Shown piece after piece: positions 8,670-15,846 of a stretch of 55,817 nt of DNA. The DNA lies in IMG/VR virus record IMGVR_UViG_3300046474_000593, positions 1 through 55,817 of that record, one strand, 5' to 3'. The position numbers and the translations under genes were made by a program. The notes beneath the pieces are model-generated. The model did not search any database, was not told the DNA's origin, and worked only from the letters and a program-made list of their open reading frames with translations. Numbering within the stretch: position 1 is the stretch's first letter; the number at the start of each line of letters is the position of its first letter. This DNA comes from a virus.

Positions 8670-9645
8670 CTATGGGGATTTTTATCGTCTGAATGCCATC
8701 GAGTTGCGGGTCGACGATGCTATTGGCCGCGGCAATCTCGGTCCAACGCGATTGATCGCCGTAACTGTCAGCTGCGACCTTCTGCAGGGTTGAGTTGCTG
8801 GTGGTGACACTGGATGTGCCGTTTGCCAGCGGGCCGGCCAACACATTCTTCTGCATCCGCTCCAGTACGCTTTGCATCTGGTACAGCGGCGCGAGCTGAG
8901 TCAGCGCGGCGCTCTGCCGGAGCACGTTATTCGCTGCCGTCGACACCGGGTTGCCAGGAATCAGCCCGCCCAGCGTGGTGATGTCGTTGACCGATGCGCC
9001 GACCTGGGCGATGACGGACTGAACGACCTGCTGCGCGGCAACCAGCGGCCGAATTACCGTCTGAACTGTATCGATGGTGGCATTGGCGAAGCCTTGCACC
9101 TGTGAGACGGCATCCTTGACGGTGTTGATCGATCTGGTGACCACGTCCGAGTTGATGATGCTGGCCAGGCCGAGCGATTCACCGACATCGCTGTTGATCA
9201 ACGAATCCAGGGTTCCGGCCAGCGCGTTTTCGGTAATCGGCGCGTCCAGCCGCGAGACCACCAGCAGATCAATGCTGTAGTTGCGCCGGTAGACATGCTC
9301 GAACCTGGCGTTGAAATACTGGATGATGACGTTGAAGTAATAGCCGTCCATGTTGAATGTCAGCGGGAGGCCGGCATCGCGCAAGATCTCGAGTTCAGTG
9401 ACTCGATCTCCTGCGGTAGCGCCAGTCATCCACCCGGACCACGACAGGTTGTCGTAGTCCACCCCCAACACGTCAACAATCCGCCTGCCGCCCACCAACT
9501 TGTGCACGACCAGCTGCTGTTTGGCGCCGACGGTGACTGACTCCGGCACCTCAAGGCCCGTGAACTCGACATCACCGACGATCAAACGCGTGGCAAACGG
9601 ATCCCCACCCGGAGCGAAGTTGTCCAGGAAGCTTGTGAGGCTCAT
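8662..9645 (-). CDS. LysM-containing baseplate hub / tail protein (Mu gp43 position)
   Basis: A 327-aa tail protein between the tape measure and hub genes. The N-terminal about 120 residues are beta-rich (LSWSGWMTGATAGDRVTELEILRDAGLPL), the middle is a long helical linker, and the C-terminal about 50 residues look like LysM (STLQKVAADSYGDQSRWTEIAAANSI..IKIPIGE). LysM tail proteins of this type bridge tube and hub and may contact peptidoglycan. The gp43-like role is inferred from gene order. Confidence 0.75.
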   Translation of the reverse strand: MSLTSFLDNFAPGGDPFATRLIVGDVEFTGLEVPESVTVGAKQQLVVHKLVGGRRIVDVLGVDYDNLSWSGWMTGATAGDRVTELEILRDAGLPLTFNMDGYYFNVIIQYFNARFEHVYRRNYSIDLLVVSRLDAPITENALAGTLDSLINSDVGESLGLASIINSDVVTRSINTVKDAVSQVQGFANATIDTVQTVIRPLVAAQQVVQSVIAQVGASVNDITTLGGLIPGNPVSTAANNVLRQSAALTQLAPLYQMQSVLERMQKNVLAGPLANGTSSVTTSNSTLQKVAADSYGDQSRWTEIAAANSIVDPQLDGIQTIKIPIGE

Positions 9646-9648
9646 CGG

Positions 9649-11754
9649 TTATCCCCTTGGGTAGGCTGTGCTCGGGGTTCCAGGCATCAGCATGCTGCGA
9701 GTTGGGTCGAAGCCCTGCGTCCCGGTCCGCGGCTTGGCGGCCTCCTTGGCGGCGCGCTGAATCACTACGTCGGTCAGCTTCTTGCCGTCCAGGTACAGGT
9801 TGATGTTCTGCTCATCGCCTCCCGACGACTTCGCCGGCACCGGCGCCACCAGCGGCGACCAAGGCTCACGCGGGGCGCTCTTGCCCCTGAAGTCGTCGGC
9901 GAAGGTGGTTTTCGATATCTGCATCGACGCGGGCAGAATCAGGTTCGCGCCGGCGATCAGAGTGTTGAATATCGTCTGCCAGCCGGTCAGAAAGACCAGT
10001 GCGAACGACTTGAACGCACCGCCGATATCGCCCTGGAACAGTTTGACGAACCCGGTCTTCATGTCATTCCACATGAGTGTCAGCGCGCCGCTGATCTCTT
10101 TCCAGTTGTTCCAGAGCAGGAAAGCAGCTGCTGCGATCGCAGTGATGACAAAGCCGACCGGTGTCATAAGCAATGCGCGACCAAGAAATAGCAGGCCTTG
10201 CCCCAAAAGCTTCAGCGGAGACAGGAAGGCCATGACGATCCCACGCAGAAAGCCAGATGTCAGGAACATTCCGACCGCCTTGAAAGCGTCAATGACGAAG
10301 ATCACCAAGTAGGTTCCGAATCTGGCAACTATCGGGAGGAGTTTTGCAAATCCGGTGGACCCTACAAAAAATAGGGCTTTTCCGAGCAGCCAAAAGCCTC
10401 GTCCAGCGGCGATAACCATATTGATCAAGCCACCACCAATCAAGAATGCAGACAATCCCAACAACGCATAGGTAAAGCCTTTCACCTTGCCTTGGTTGTT
10501 TTCCATCCATTTGGCGAGGTCTTTCAATGCAGGGTTCAACTTGTCGAGTACCTTGATGGCCAGCGGCAGAACGACAGCGCCCAGATTGAGCATCAGGTCG
10601 CGCCACTTGGCGCCGAACTCCAGCTGCTTGCCGGAGAGCGTATTCTTGGCGTTTTTGTCGAGTTCGTTGATGCCGGCCGCGCCTGCGTTCAGCTTCATGT
10701 TCTTTTCGATGTTTGCTTGTTGCAAAAACATCGTCGAATAGAGGTTTGAAGCCGTCCGATTCGTGAAAATTGCACCGATTTCGTTAAGGATTGCCTGCTG
10801 AGAGGTGATTCCTTTACTGGCGAAGGCCGGCAGCATCACCTTCTGCATCCACTGGAACGGGTCCTCGACCATCAAGTCGGAGCCATTGACGGCCCCGGGC
10901 TTGATCTGCTTGATATTGCCAATTTTGTTGTAAATGACCTTTTTCGGATCAAGCATGCCAAGCCGCATCAGCTCTTCGGCGGCCCGCGCCGTGGTACGCC
11001 CTTGCACCAGGTTCTGATAACCAGACATCAGACCAGTACCTACCCGGAAACCGCCCATCTCTTGGATAAGTGGCTCCATGTTGTAGTAGAACTTGTCGTC
11101 TCGCATGCCTTTGGCGGCAACGCCACCAGTCTTGATGAAGTTCAGGTATTCGTTAGCACCTACACGACCGCCGGTTGCTGTCTGCACCTGCTGGATCATG
11201 TTCGCCTGTTTGTTAAATGCTTCCTCGCTCTTCAAGCCACCACGCATCTCAATGACCTTGAGCATATCCATGAAGGCTTTGTCCTTCATGGCGCCGCCTT
11301 CGTCGCCATACAGTGCGGCGTTGGCAAATTTCATCTTGGAAAGGAGTGGAACGACCATCTGTGCTTCATGGAAGTCGCCAAACACCGTCTGCGCATCGCG
11401 CAACAGGCCGAGGTTCTCGCGGATACTGGTGCCGTAGGTGTTCATGCCGCTGGCGAACTTCACCGCGTCATTGGTGACCTTGTCGCCCAGCCCCAGGGAG
11501 CGAAAGCGCTCAACCTCGTTCTGAAACTTCTTGGCTTCATCCAGTGGGGCTTTGAACATGGCGGCGATACCAAGGCCGCCGGCGAACATGAGGCCCCCAA
11601 TAGCGCCTTGCTTGCCAATAGATGACAACTTAGCATTGAGCTTGTCGACATCCTGACCTGCTGCGGCCAGACTTTTACTGATCATCAGCATGCCAGCGCT
11701 GACGTGGTTGATCAGAGAAAGCTTGACGGCGACGGAATACGCCTCAAATGCCAT
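9649..11754 (-). CDS. tail tape measure protein
   Basis: A 701-aa tape measure protein that sets tail length and is expelled during DNA entry. It is mostly helical with hydrophobic segments: GGLMFAGGLGIAAMFKAPL near residue 55 and several putative membrane helices at about 430-560. An N-terminal Mu/phage TMP-like region precedes AKKFQNEVERFRSLGLG. ATG at 11754 is chosen over the upstream TTG because AGGA lies 9 nt before it. It lies downstream of the tail chaperone, as expected, but is separated from it by two opposite-strand genes and a gp10-like gene. Confidence 0.88.
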   Translation of the reverse strand: MAFEAYSVAVKLSLINHVSAGMLMISKSLAAAGQDVDKLNAKLSSIGKQGAIGGLMFAGGLGIAAMFKAPLDEAKKFQNEVERFRSLGLGDKVTNDAVKFASGMNTYGTSIRENLGLLRDAQTVFGDFHEAQMVVPLLSKMKFANAALYGDEGGAMKDKAFMDMLKVIEMRGGLKSEEAFNKQANMIQQVQTATGGRVGANEYLNFIKTGGVAAKGMRDDKFYYNMEPLIQEMGGFRVGTGLMSGYQNLVQGRTTARAAEELMRLGMLDPKKVIYNKIGNIKQIKPGAVNGSDLMVEDPFQWMQKVMLPAFASKGITSQQAILNEIGAIFTNRTASNLYSTMFLQQANIEKNMKLNAGAAGINELDKNAKNTLSGKQLEFGAKWRDLMLNLGAVVLPLAIKVLDKLNPALKDLAKWMENNQGKVKGFTYALLGLSAFLIGGGLINMVIAAGRGFWLLGKALFFVGSTGFAKLLPIVARFGTYLVIFVIDAFKAVGMFLTSGFLRGIVMAFLSPLKLLGQGLLFLGRALLMTPVGFVITAIAAAAFLLWNNWKEISGALTLMWNDMKTGFVKLFQGDIGGAFKSFALVFLTGWQTIFNTLIAGANLILPASMQISKTTFADDFRGKSAPREPWSPLVAPVPAKSSGGDEQNINLYLDGKKLTDVVIQRAAKEAAKPRTGTQGFDPTRSMLMPGTPSTAYPRG

Positions 11755-11785
11755 AATCAAAATTCCTGTTCTGTGGGTGAATCAC

Positions 11786-12028
11786 ATGGCAAATGGGCAT
11801 CGCACGTATCAGTGGGTGAATGGCCGCATCCAAGACGTTGGCTCTATGCGATCAATAGAGATGAAAGAGGCGAAACCAAGGCCCACGAAGAAGGCCGCGC
11901 GGCATACGACAGGTTTGGATTTTCAGACTGGACTTCTCGTTTTCACTTGCAGCAGCCTTGTCATGGTTTTCGCAGGCGGTGCGCTATGTGCCCTTCTGTT
12001 CATCCTCTATGCAATCTTCATTCGGTGA
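11786..12028 (+). CDS. small membrane protein, candidate moron gene 1
   Basis: An 80-aa protein of unknown function on the strand opposite to the tail genes. It has a basic N-terminal half (MKEAKPRPTKKAARH) and one long hydrophobic C-terminal segment (about 53-79, LLVFTCSSLVMVFAGGALCALLFILYAIF). It is followed after 4 bp by a secreted protein gene, so the pair looks like a two-gene envelope module. The ribosome site is weak (GGGTGA, 5 nt before ATG). Superinfection exclusion is one possibility but not demonstrated. Confidence 0.55.
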   Translation: MANGHRTYQWVNGRIQDVGSMRSIEMKEAKPRPTKKAARHTTGLDFQTGLLVFTCSSLVMVFAGGALCALLFILYAIFIR

Positions 12029-12032
12029 CTGC

Positions 12033-12341
12033 ATGAAAAAGGCATTGATGCTTGTGGTGATGTCCTTGCTTTCCGCCGCCGCGATGGCGGCCGAACTGAA
12101 ACTCGATGGCGAATATGGTTGCGAAGACCAGGGCACTCAGCAATCACGCCAAGTGCTGATGCAGAACATCATGTCCGACATCCCGCATTACGTGGCTCAA
12201 CGGGCCGAGATGCGTGAATCGCTGATCAACCTGTCGACCTACATGTGCAAGCCACTATCCGGGCAATTCAAGGTACTCAAGCGCGAAGGCGCATACACAC
12301 AGATCAAGACCGAAAGCGGTCCTATATGGGTCACGGAGTAG
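12033..12341 (+). CDS. secreted small protein, candidate moron gene 2
   Basis: A 102-aa protein with a clear N-terminal signal peptide (MKKALMLVVMSLLSAAAMAAEL, cleavage probably after AMA). The mature part has two Cys (GCEDQ and YMCKP) that could form a disulfide in the periplasm. Its function is not recognised. It starts 4 bp after the membrane-protein gene and its end overlaps the convergent gp10-like gene by 11 bp. Export plus the opposite strand support a lysogenic-conversion or exclusion role, but this is inference. Confidence 0.6.
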   Translation: MKKALMLVVMSLLSAAAMAAELKLDGEYGCEDQGTQQSRQVLMQNIMSDIPHYVAQRAEMRESLINLSTYMCKPLSGQFKVLKREGAYTQIKTESGPIWVTE

Positions 12342-12816
12342 AGTCGTAGCCAAGCGATTTGTGAATTGCCATACCGCCAATCAATCCTGAAACGGTAGCC
12401 ATCCCCAGCACGCGCCGGATGTACTCTTTGTTGCGCAACACCGCCGGTCCCATCACCGGCCGAGCCGGCATCCTTGGCGTACCAAATTCGTGATAGAACA
12501 TCTTCTCGTCTGTTGAACCAATCACCGTCTCTAGCGCATGAGTTTTATGCGAGATACTTTTCTGCATGTCGCCGGAGGCCAGTAGTGGTGCATCCATCGG
12601 GTAACCAGCTAAAGACTTTGCCGCCTCGGTGGCGTCGGCCAACGCCTCCCACTTCGGGAATGGTCCGATACCATCCTGGTAAAAACCGATTTCATCCTTT
12701 GCAGACCGCTCAACCCTTACCGCGCACTTCTCAAGACCGGCATGGAGACTGGCCAGCAGCGAAACTTCCTGACCTGCCAAATGCAGTGCCAGGCTGCCGA
12801 GATTCTTGAATTCCAT
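12331..12816 (-). CDS. HK97 gp10-like / virion morphogenesis protein
   Basis: A 161-aa protein with features of the HK97 gp10-like (tail completion / head-tail joining) family, notably the C-terminal EKMFYHEFGTPRMPARPVMGPA, which matches the conserved YxEFGTxxMPARPFLxPA pattern. The middle, GDMQKSISHK, also fits. It starts 2 bp after the stop of the frameshifted tail chaperone. In many phages this gene precedes the tail tube gene, so its place between chaperone and tape measure is a rearranged order. Confidence 0.7.
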   Translation of the reverse strand: MEFKNLGSLALHLAGQEVSLLASLHAGLEKCAVRVERSAKDEIGFYQDGIGPFPKWEALADATEAAKSLAGYPMDAPLLASGDMQKSISHKTHALETVIGSTDEKMFYHEFGTPRMPARPVMGPAVLRNKEYIRRVLGMATVSGLIGGMAIHKSLGYDSTP

Positions 12817-12818
12817 GG

Positions 12819-13411
12819 TCAGTCCTTCTTGTCGAACTGCATGCTCGACCAGTTCCAGACCCCCGAACCCTCGAATTCCGAGAACAGGATGGAAAAGGCG
12901 AAGCGCTCGTAGTCGGTCAATGGCCCGCAATCGAACAAACGATCAAACGGAACCCCGTTTTTCACCAGCCAACAATCCCGGCGAAACTCGGGGTTCGTTG
13001 CTAGTTTTTTGCTGCGGCCTGCTCGGCGCCGAGGCCTTCCTGAAGTGCTTTGGCATCGGCTTCAGCTTTGGCAGCCTCATATTTTTTGAGGAAGTGGGCG
13101 TTGATCGCCTCCATGCCCTCTTCGCCAAGCTCGCTCAGCACTGCGTCGATCTGCTTCTGTGACTGCGGCAGGCCGAAGCCGGTGTCGTCGATGTAGACGA
13201 CCATGGCGGCCGGCAGCGCGAAGCCTGACATGTAGGTCTGGTTGCCGGCAGCCTCGCCGCCAACCGCCATCACAATGCGGCCCTGCTCCAGCGGCCCCAG
13301 CTTGCGCAGCTGAATGGTGCGGCCTTTCGAATCCTGGATCGTCTCGAAGCGCGGCTTCTGATCGACAACAGCCGGCGGCGCGACGTCTTTGTTCACGGTT
13401 ACTTTGGTCAT
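12819..13411 (-). CDS. tail assembly chaperone, frameshifted long form (gpGT-like)
   Basis: The long product made by a -1 ribosomal frameshift at 13004-13010, about 197 aa. The first 136 aa are the short chaperone. After the shift, translation continues as LATNPEFRRDCWLVKNGVPF and on to SSMQFDKKD, stopping at 12819. The NPEFRRDCWL..NGVPFD and FAFSILFSEFEG..WNWSSM segments are typical of the T part of G/GT pairs in contractile- and long-tailed phages. The long form is expected to recruit tube subunits to the tape measure. It has no start codon of its own, so frameshifting is the sensible explanation. Confidence 0.88.
12950..13010 (-). promoter_or_regulatory. programmed -1 ribosomal frameshift signal
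   Basis: On the minus strand the in-frame end of the short chaperone reads gcA AAA AAC TAG. It contains the canonical heptamer A_AAA_AAC (13010 to 13004) directly before the stop. Seven nt further downstream an 8-bp stem can form, CGAACCCC-type bases at 12996-12989 pairing with 12957-12950 across a 31-nt loop. That distance is the usual one for a stimulatory structure. The -1 frame stays open to 12819. Confidence 0.85.
13001..13411 (-). CDS. tail assembly chaperone, short form (gpG-like)
   Basis: A 136-aa chaperone located between tail tube and tape measure. It starts MTKVTVNKDVAPP, has a conserved RFETIQDSKGRTIQLRKLGPLEQGRIVMAVGG core, and ends in a Lys/Ala/Glu-rich helix. Its stop lies immediately after the slippery run, so it is the in-frame product of a G/GT pair. 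Confidence 0.85.
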   Translation of the reverse strand: MTKVTVNKDVAPPAVVDQKPRFETIQDSKGRTIQLRKLGPLEQGRIVMAVGGEAAGNQTYMSGFALPAAMVVYIDDTGFGLPQSQKQIDAVLSELGEEGMEAINAHFLKKYEAAKAEADAKALQEGLGAEQAAAKN

Positions 13412-13501
13412 GGATGAAACCTCTGGTCAGCGAGTCGTCAAAGGTGCATGGCGTGCGGGGTGACGAGGCCCACGCCCTGCCGGGCTGCCATGCATAACGG
13501 G

Positions 13502-13927
13502 TTAAACCTTGATGCGGCGGCGAGCAGTGAAGGACATGGACTGACGGATCGTCTTATCCCCTTCCTTGTCGCCCGCGTTGTCGAGGGTCAGGATCACGTT
13601 GGTGTAGCGCCAGGTCGTGACACCGCCGCCGACTTCCTCGATGGTTTCAGTGATCGTTGCCGGGCTTCGATTGACGCCGGCGTAGTAGTCACTTTCGAAC
13701 TGCGCCCACCAGTCATCGAGTGTCGAGTCGATACGCTCAGCATCGAAGCTGCCGGTCCAGCCCTTGGGGATCTGCAATTCATCCGTTTGGCCGTTGAGCG
13801 GCACAATTTCGGTGTTGCTCACCTTCGGCTTGGATTTGAAGTTCATGATCTTGCCGAGCCGTAGAGGCCCGGTCGGGGTGTTGATGTCTACCGAGACATC
13901 CTTACCCGTGTTGTATCCACCTTGCAT
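13502..13927 (-). CDS. tail tube protein
   Basis: A 141-aa tail tube protein of the contractile-tail type, located between sheath and chaperone as usual. It has a predicted all-beta composition with KIMNFKSKPKVSNTEIVPLNG, PKGWTGSFDAERIDSTLDDWW and YTNVILTLDNAG, and ends SMSFTARRRIKV. Start 13927 (MQGGYNTG) is chosen because GGAG lies 6 nt upstream. The longer alternative starts within the ribosome site. Confidence 0.85.
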   Translation of the reverse strand: MQGGYNTGKDVSVDINTPTGPLRLGKIMNFKSKPKVSNTEIVPLNGQTDELQIPKGWTGSFDAERIDSTLDDWWAQFESDYYAGVNRSPATITETIEEVGGGVTTWRYTNVILTLDNAGDKEGDKTIRQSMSFTARRRIKV

Positions 13928-13942
13928 GGCGTTCTCCAAATG

Positions 13943-13964
13943 AAAAACCCGGCGCTAGGCCGGG
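13943..13964 (-). terminator. intrinsic terminator between sheath and tube genes
   Basis: Minus-strand hairpin with 6-bp stem CCCGGC/GCCGGG and loop CTAGC, followed by five T. It is placed 16 nt before the tail tube start and may set sheath-to-tube expression ratios or require antitermination. Confidence 0.75.
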
Positions 13965-13984
13965 CTGGATAGTGGTGTCAGCGC

Positions 13985-15541
13985 TTAGGTGCGCGGGGTA
14001 GCGGATGCAACGATCGAGACGGACTGACCGGCTTCGAGGTTGACGAGGAAGTAACGGATCACGGACAGGTATTTCACCTGCACGTCGGCCTGCATGTAGC
14101 CCAGGGCGACGCGTGCATCGGGGTTGTTGGCAGCATCGATCTGAACCGAGAAAGCCGGCCCACCGTTGACATTGCCGATCATTCCTTGGTCAACCAGCAC
14201 CTGAAGGAAGCTTTCCATGGTCGACTTCGTTTCGCGGCGCACATCCGGTGTCTGGAGTCGGCCAATCACGTCGCCAAACGAGGCGGCAATGGTCAGCGAG
14301 ATGAAGTTCGTCATCCTCGTGTAGTTGTCGCCGTTCACCGCCGAGTTGCTGGACACGTTCAAGCCGGATCGGCAGCCGAAGTAGCTGCCGCCCGGGCAAG
14401 GATTGGTGATGACGTCCAGGCGCGCAGTGTTGATCGCGCCGATCTCGGCGATGCTGTACGGCTGCTGCGACAGGTTGCGCTGAGTCGCTACCGCGTTGCT
14501 GATCGGCTTGTTCAGCGGGCTCTGATGCGGCGCGAGTGCGGCGAGCTTGGCGGCGGCGAAGGTTGCCGGAGCAATCATGCGCTGCTGACCGTTCACCTGG
14601 TCTTGCCAGTAGACCCAGTCGCCTACCATGACCTTCAGTGCATAGCTGTCACAGCCGGCAGTGGTCAGCGCGGTCGATACGGTCGCATAGGAAGCCCCGG
14701 CCGCGCCCTGGGAAACCATGTAGCAGCCTTCGGACAGGCCGAAGGTCAGCATGGTCGGCCACTGGGCGCCGTCAGTAACGTCGATCAGGTTGGCGACTTG
14801 GGCGCCACTGCCGCGCAAGGCGTACATGCCTTTGCGCGTCGAGCCGGTCACGCCATCCACGCCGATCAACACGGAGTCGGTGATGGTCGTGTTGCCGGAA
14901 GTGCCGGAGGTGAAGGCGACGGTCTGGGTCGAGACAATCGGCGCCAGAACCGAGACGCCGACGGTGGCCACCACCAGCTGCGACGGACCACGAATGCCGG
15001 ACTGACCGTTGTTCACGGCGCTGACGATGTTCTGCCAGAGCGCCAGGCCGGAGCCGAGGATGTTGTCGAAGACTTCCGGGGCAACGCCTGGCAGCGAGAT
15101 GACCAACTTCCAGCTGGAGGCGGCTGAGCCGGTCGACAGCGTGGCGCTGAGCGAGTTGCCCAAGGTGCCGGTGTAGAACGCGGTCAACGTCGCGCCAGTG
15201 GCGACGGCAGTGTCCTTCAGGGTGGCGGTTGCCGCAGTATCGGTGCCGTCAGTCACGCGCACCGCCCGAATGTTCGAGGCGCCGACCTGGATCGACACCG
15301 CGATCGCCGTGCACAGGTCGTATTTGCGCACGACCTGGGTGCCGAACTTCTGCGAAGCATCACCCGGCGAGCCGATCAGGGTCGAAGCACCGACCGGGCC
15401 CCAGTCAGCAATGCCGACGATGCCGAGAATGTCGGTCGCCACACCATTGATGTAGCGAGTCTTGGGCGGAACGATCTGGATGTAGAGATCCGGGGCCTGA
15501 AGAGCCGCCGTATTCAAGCTGCCTGCCGGGTAAATGGGCAT
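13985..15541 (-). CDS. tail sheath protein (Mu gpL-like)
   Basis: A 518-aa contractile tail sheath protein, the polymer that drives the tube through the envelope. It begins MPIYPAGSLNTAALQAPDLYIQIVPP, has the N-terminal GVATDILGIVGIADWGPVGASTLIGSP segment, and a conserved C-terminal region with ITNPCPGGSYFGCRSGLN.., NYTRMTNFISLTIAASF and a strand-exchange-type end. It identifies the particle as a myovirus. It sits upstream of the tube gene and downstream of a bidirectional terminator. Confidence 0.92.
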   Translation of the reverse strand: MPIYPAGSLNTAALQAPDLYIQIVPPKTRYINGVATDILGIVGIADWGPVGASTLIGSPGDASQKFGTQVVRKYDLCTAIAVSIQVGASNIRAVRVTDGTDTAATATLKDTAVATGATLTAFYTGTLGNSLSATLSTGSAASSWKLVISLPGVAPEVFDNILGSGLALWQNIVSAVNNGQSGIRGPSQLVVATVGVSVLAPIVSTQTVAFTSGTSGNTTITDSVLIGVDGVTGSTRKGMYALRGSGAQVANLIDVTDGAQWPTMLTFGLSEGCYMVSQGAAGASYATVSTALTTAGCDSYALKVMVGDWVYWQDQVNGQQRMIAPATFAAAKLAALAPHQSPLNKPISNAVATQRNLSQQPYSIAEIGAINTARLDVITNPCPGGSYFGCRSGLNVSSNSAVNGDNYTRMTNFISLTIAASFGDVIGRLQTPDVRRETKSTMESFLQVLVDQGMIGNVNGGPAFSVQIDAANNPDARVALGYMQADVQVKYLSVIRYFLVNLEAGQSVSIVASATPRT

Positions 15542-15556
15542 GGCGTCCTCCTAATG

Positions 15557-15584
15557 AAAAAACCGCCTCAGTGGGCGGTTTTTT
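15557..15584. terminator. bidirectional intrinsic terminator upstream of the sheath gene
   Basis: An 11-bp stem AAAAAACCGCC/GGCGGTTTTTT with a 6-nt loop, flanked by A and T runs on both sides. It can work on either strand and lies between the small gene at 15603 and the sheath start. Confidence 0.85.
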
Positions 15585-15602
15585 GTGTGTGGGTTTCGCC
15601 TG

Positions 15603-15788
15603 TTAGGCGTTGGCGACTTTCAGGACGTTGCCCGCGCACTCGCCAGCCAGAACGGCGGCGACTTCATCGGGATCGGTGATCTGTTGGCCGACCTGGTAGT
15701 CAGCGAAGGCGAACTTCACGGTCAGCTTGAATGGCGATGTGGCTTTGGCCTTGGAGGCCGGCGCAGTAACTGGGGTATCGGAGTCCAT
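15603..15788 (-). CDS. small phage protein upstream of the sheath, unknown function
   Basis: A 61-aa protein in the slot where Mu-like phages keep a small joining protein. The N-terminus is Ser/Thr/Ala-rich and low in structure; the C-terminus, KFAFADYQVGQQITDPDEVAAVLAG, looks like a compact fold. Start 15788 has GAGG 6 nt upstream and replaces a TTG-initiated version 12 nt longer. No family was recognised. Confidence 0.65.
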   Translation of the reverse strand: MDSDTPVTAPASKAKATSPFKLTVKFAFADYQVGQQITDPDEVAAVLAGECAGNVLKVANA

Positions 15789-15846
15789 GTCGGGCCTCAA
15801 GGGTTAGAGTGATCTGAGTAAGCTCGGAGTGGGCTGGGTTTAACGA

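Noticed and set aside
11700-11785. Promoter for the 11786 moron pair (TTGACG at 11723)
   Set aside because: The only TATA-like -10 (CATAAT) lies 23 nt away, too far for a standard promoter.
14186-15127. Plus-strand 313-codon frame opposite the sheath gene
   Set aside because: Shadow of a confidently identified sheath gene in GC-rich DNA; no motif.
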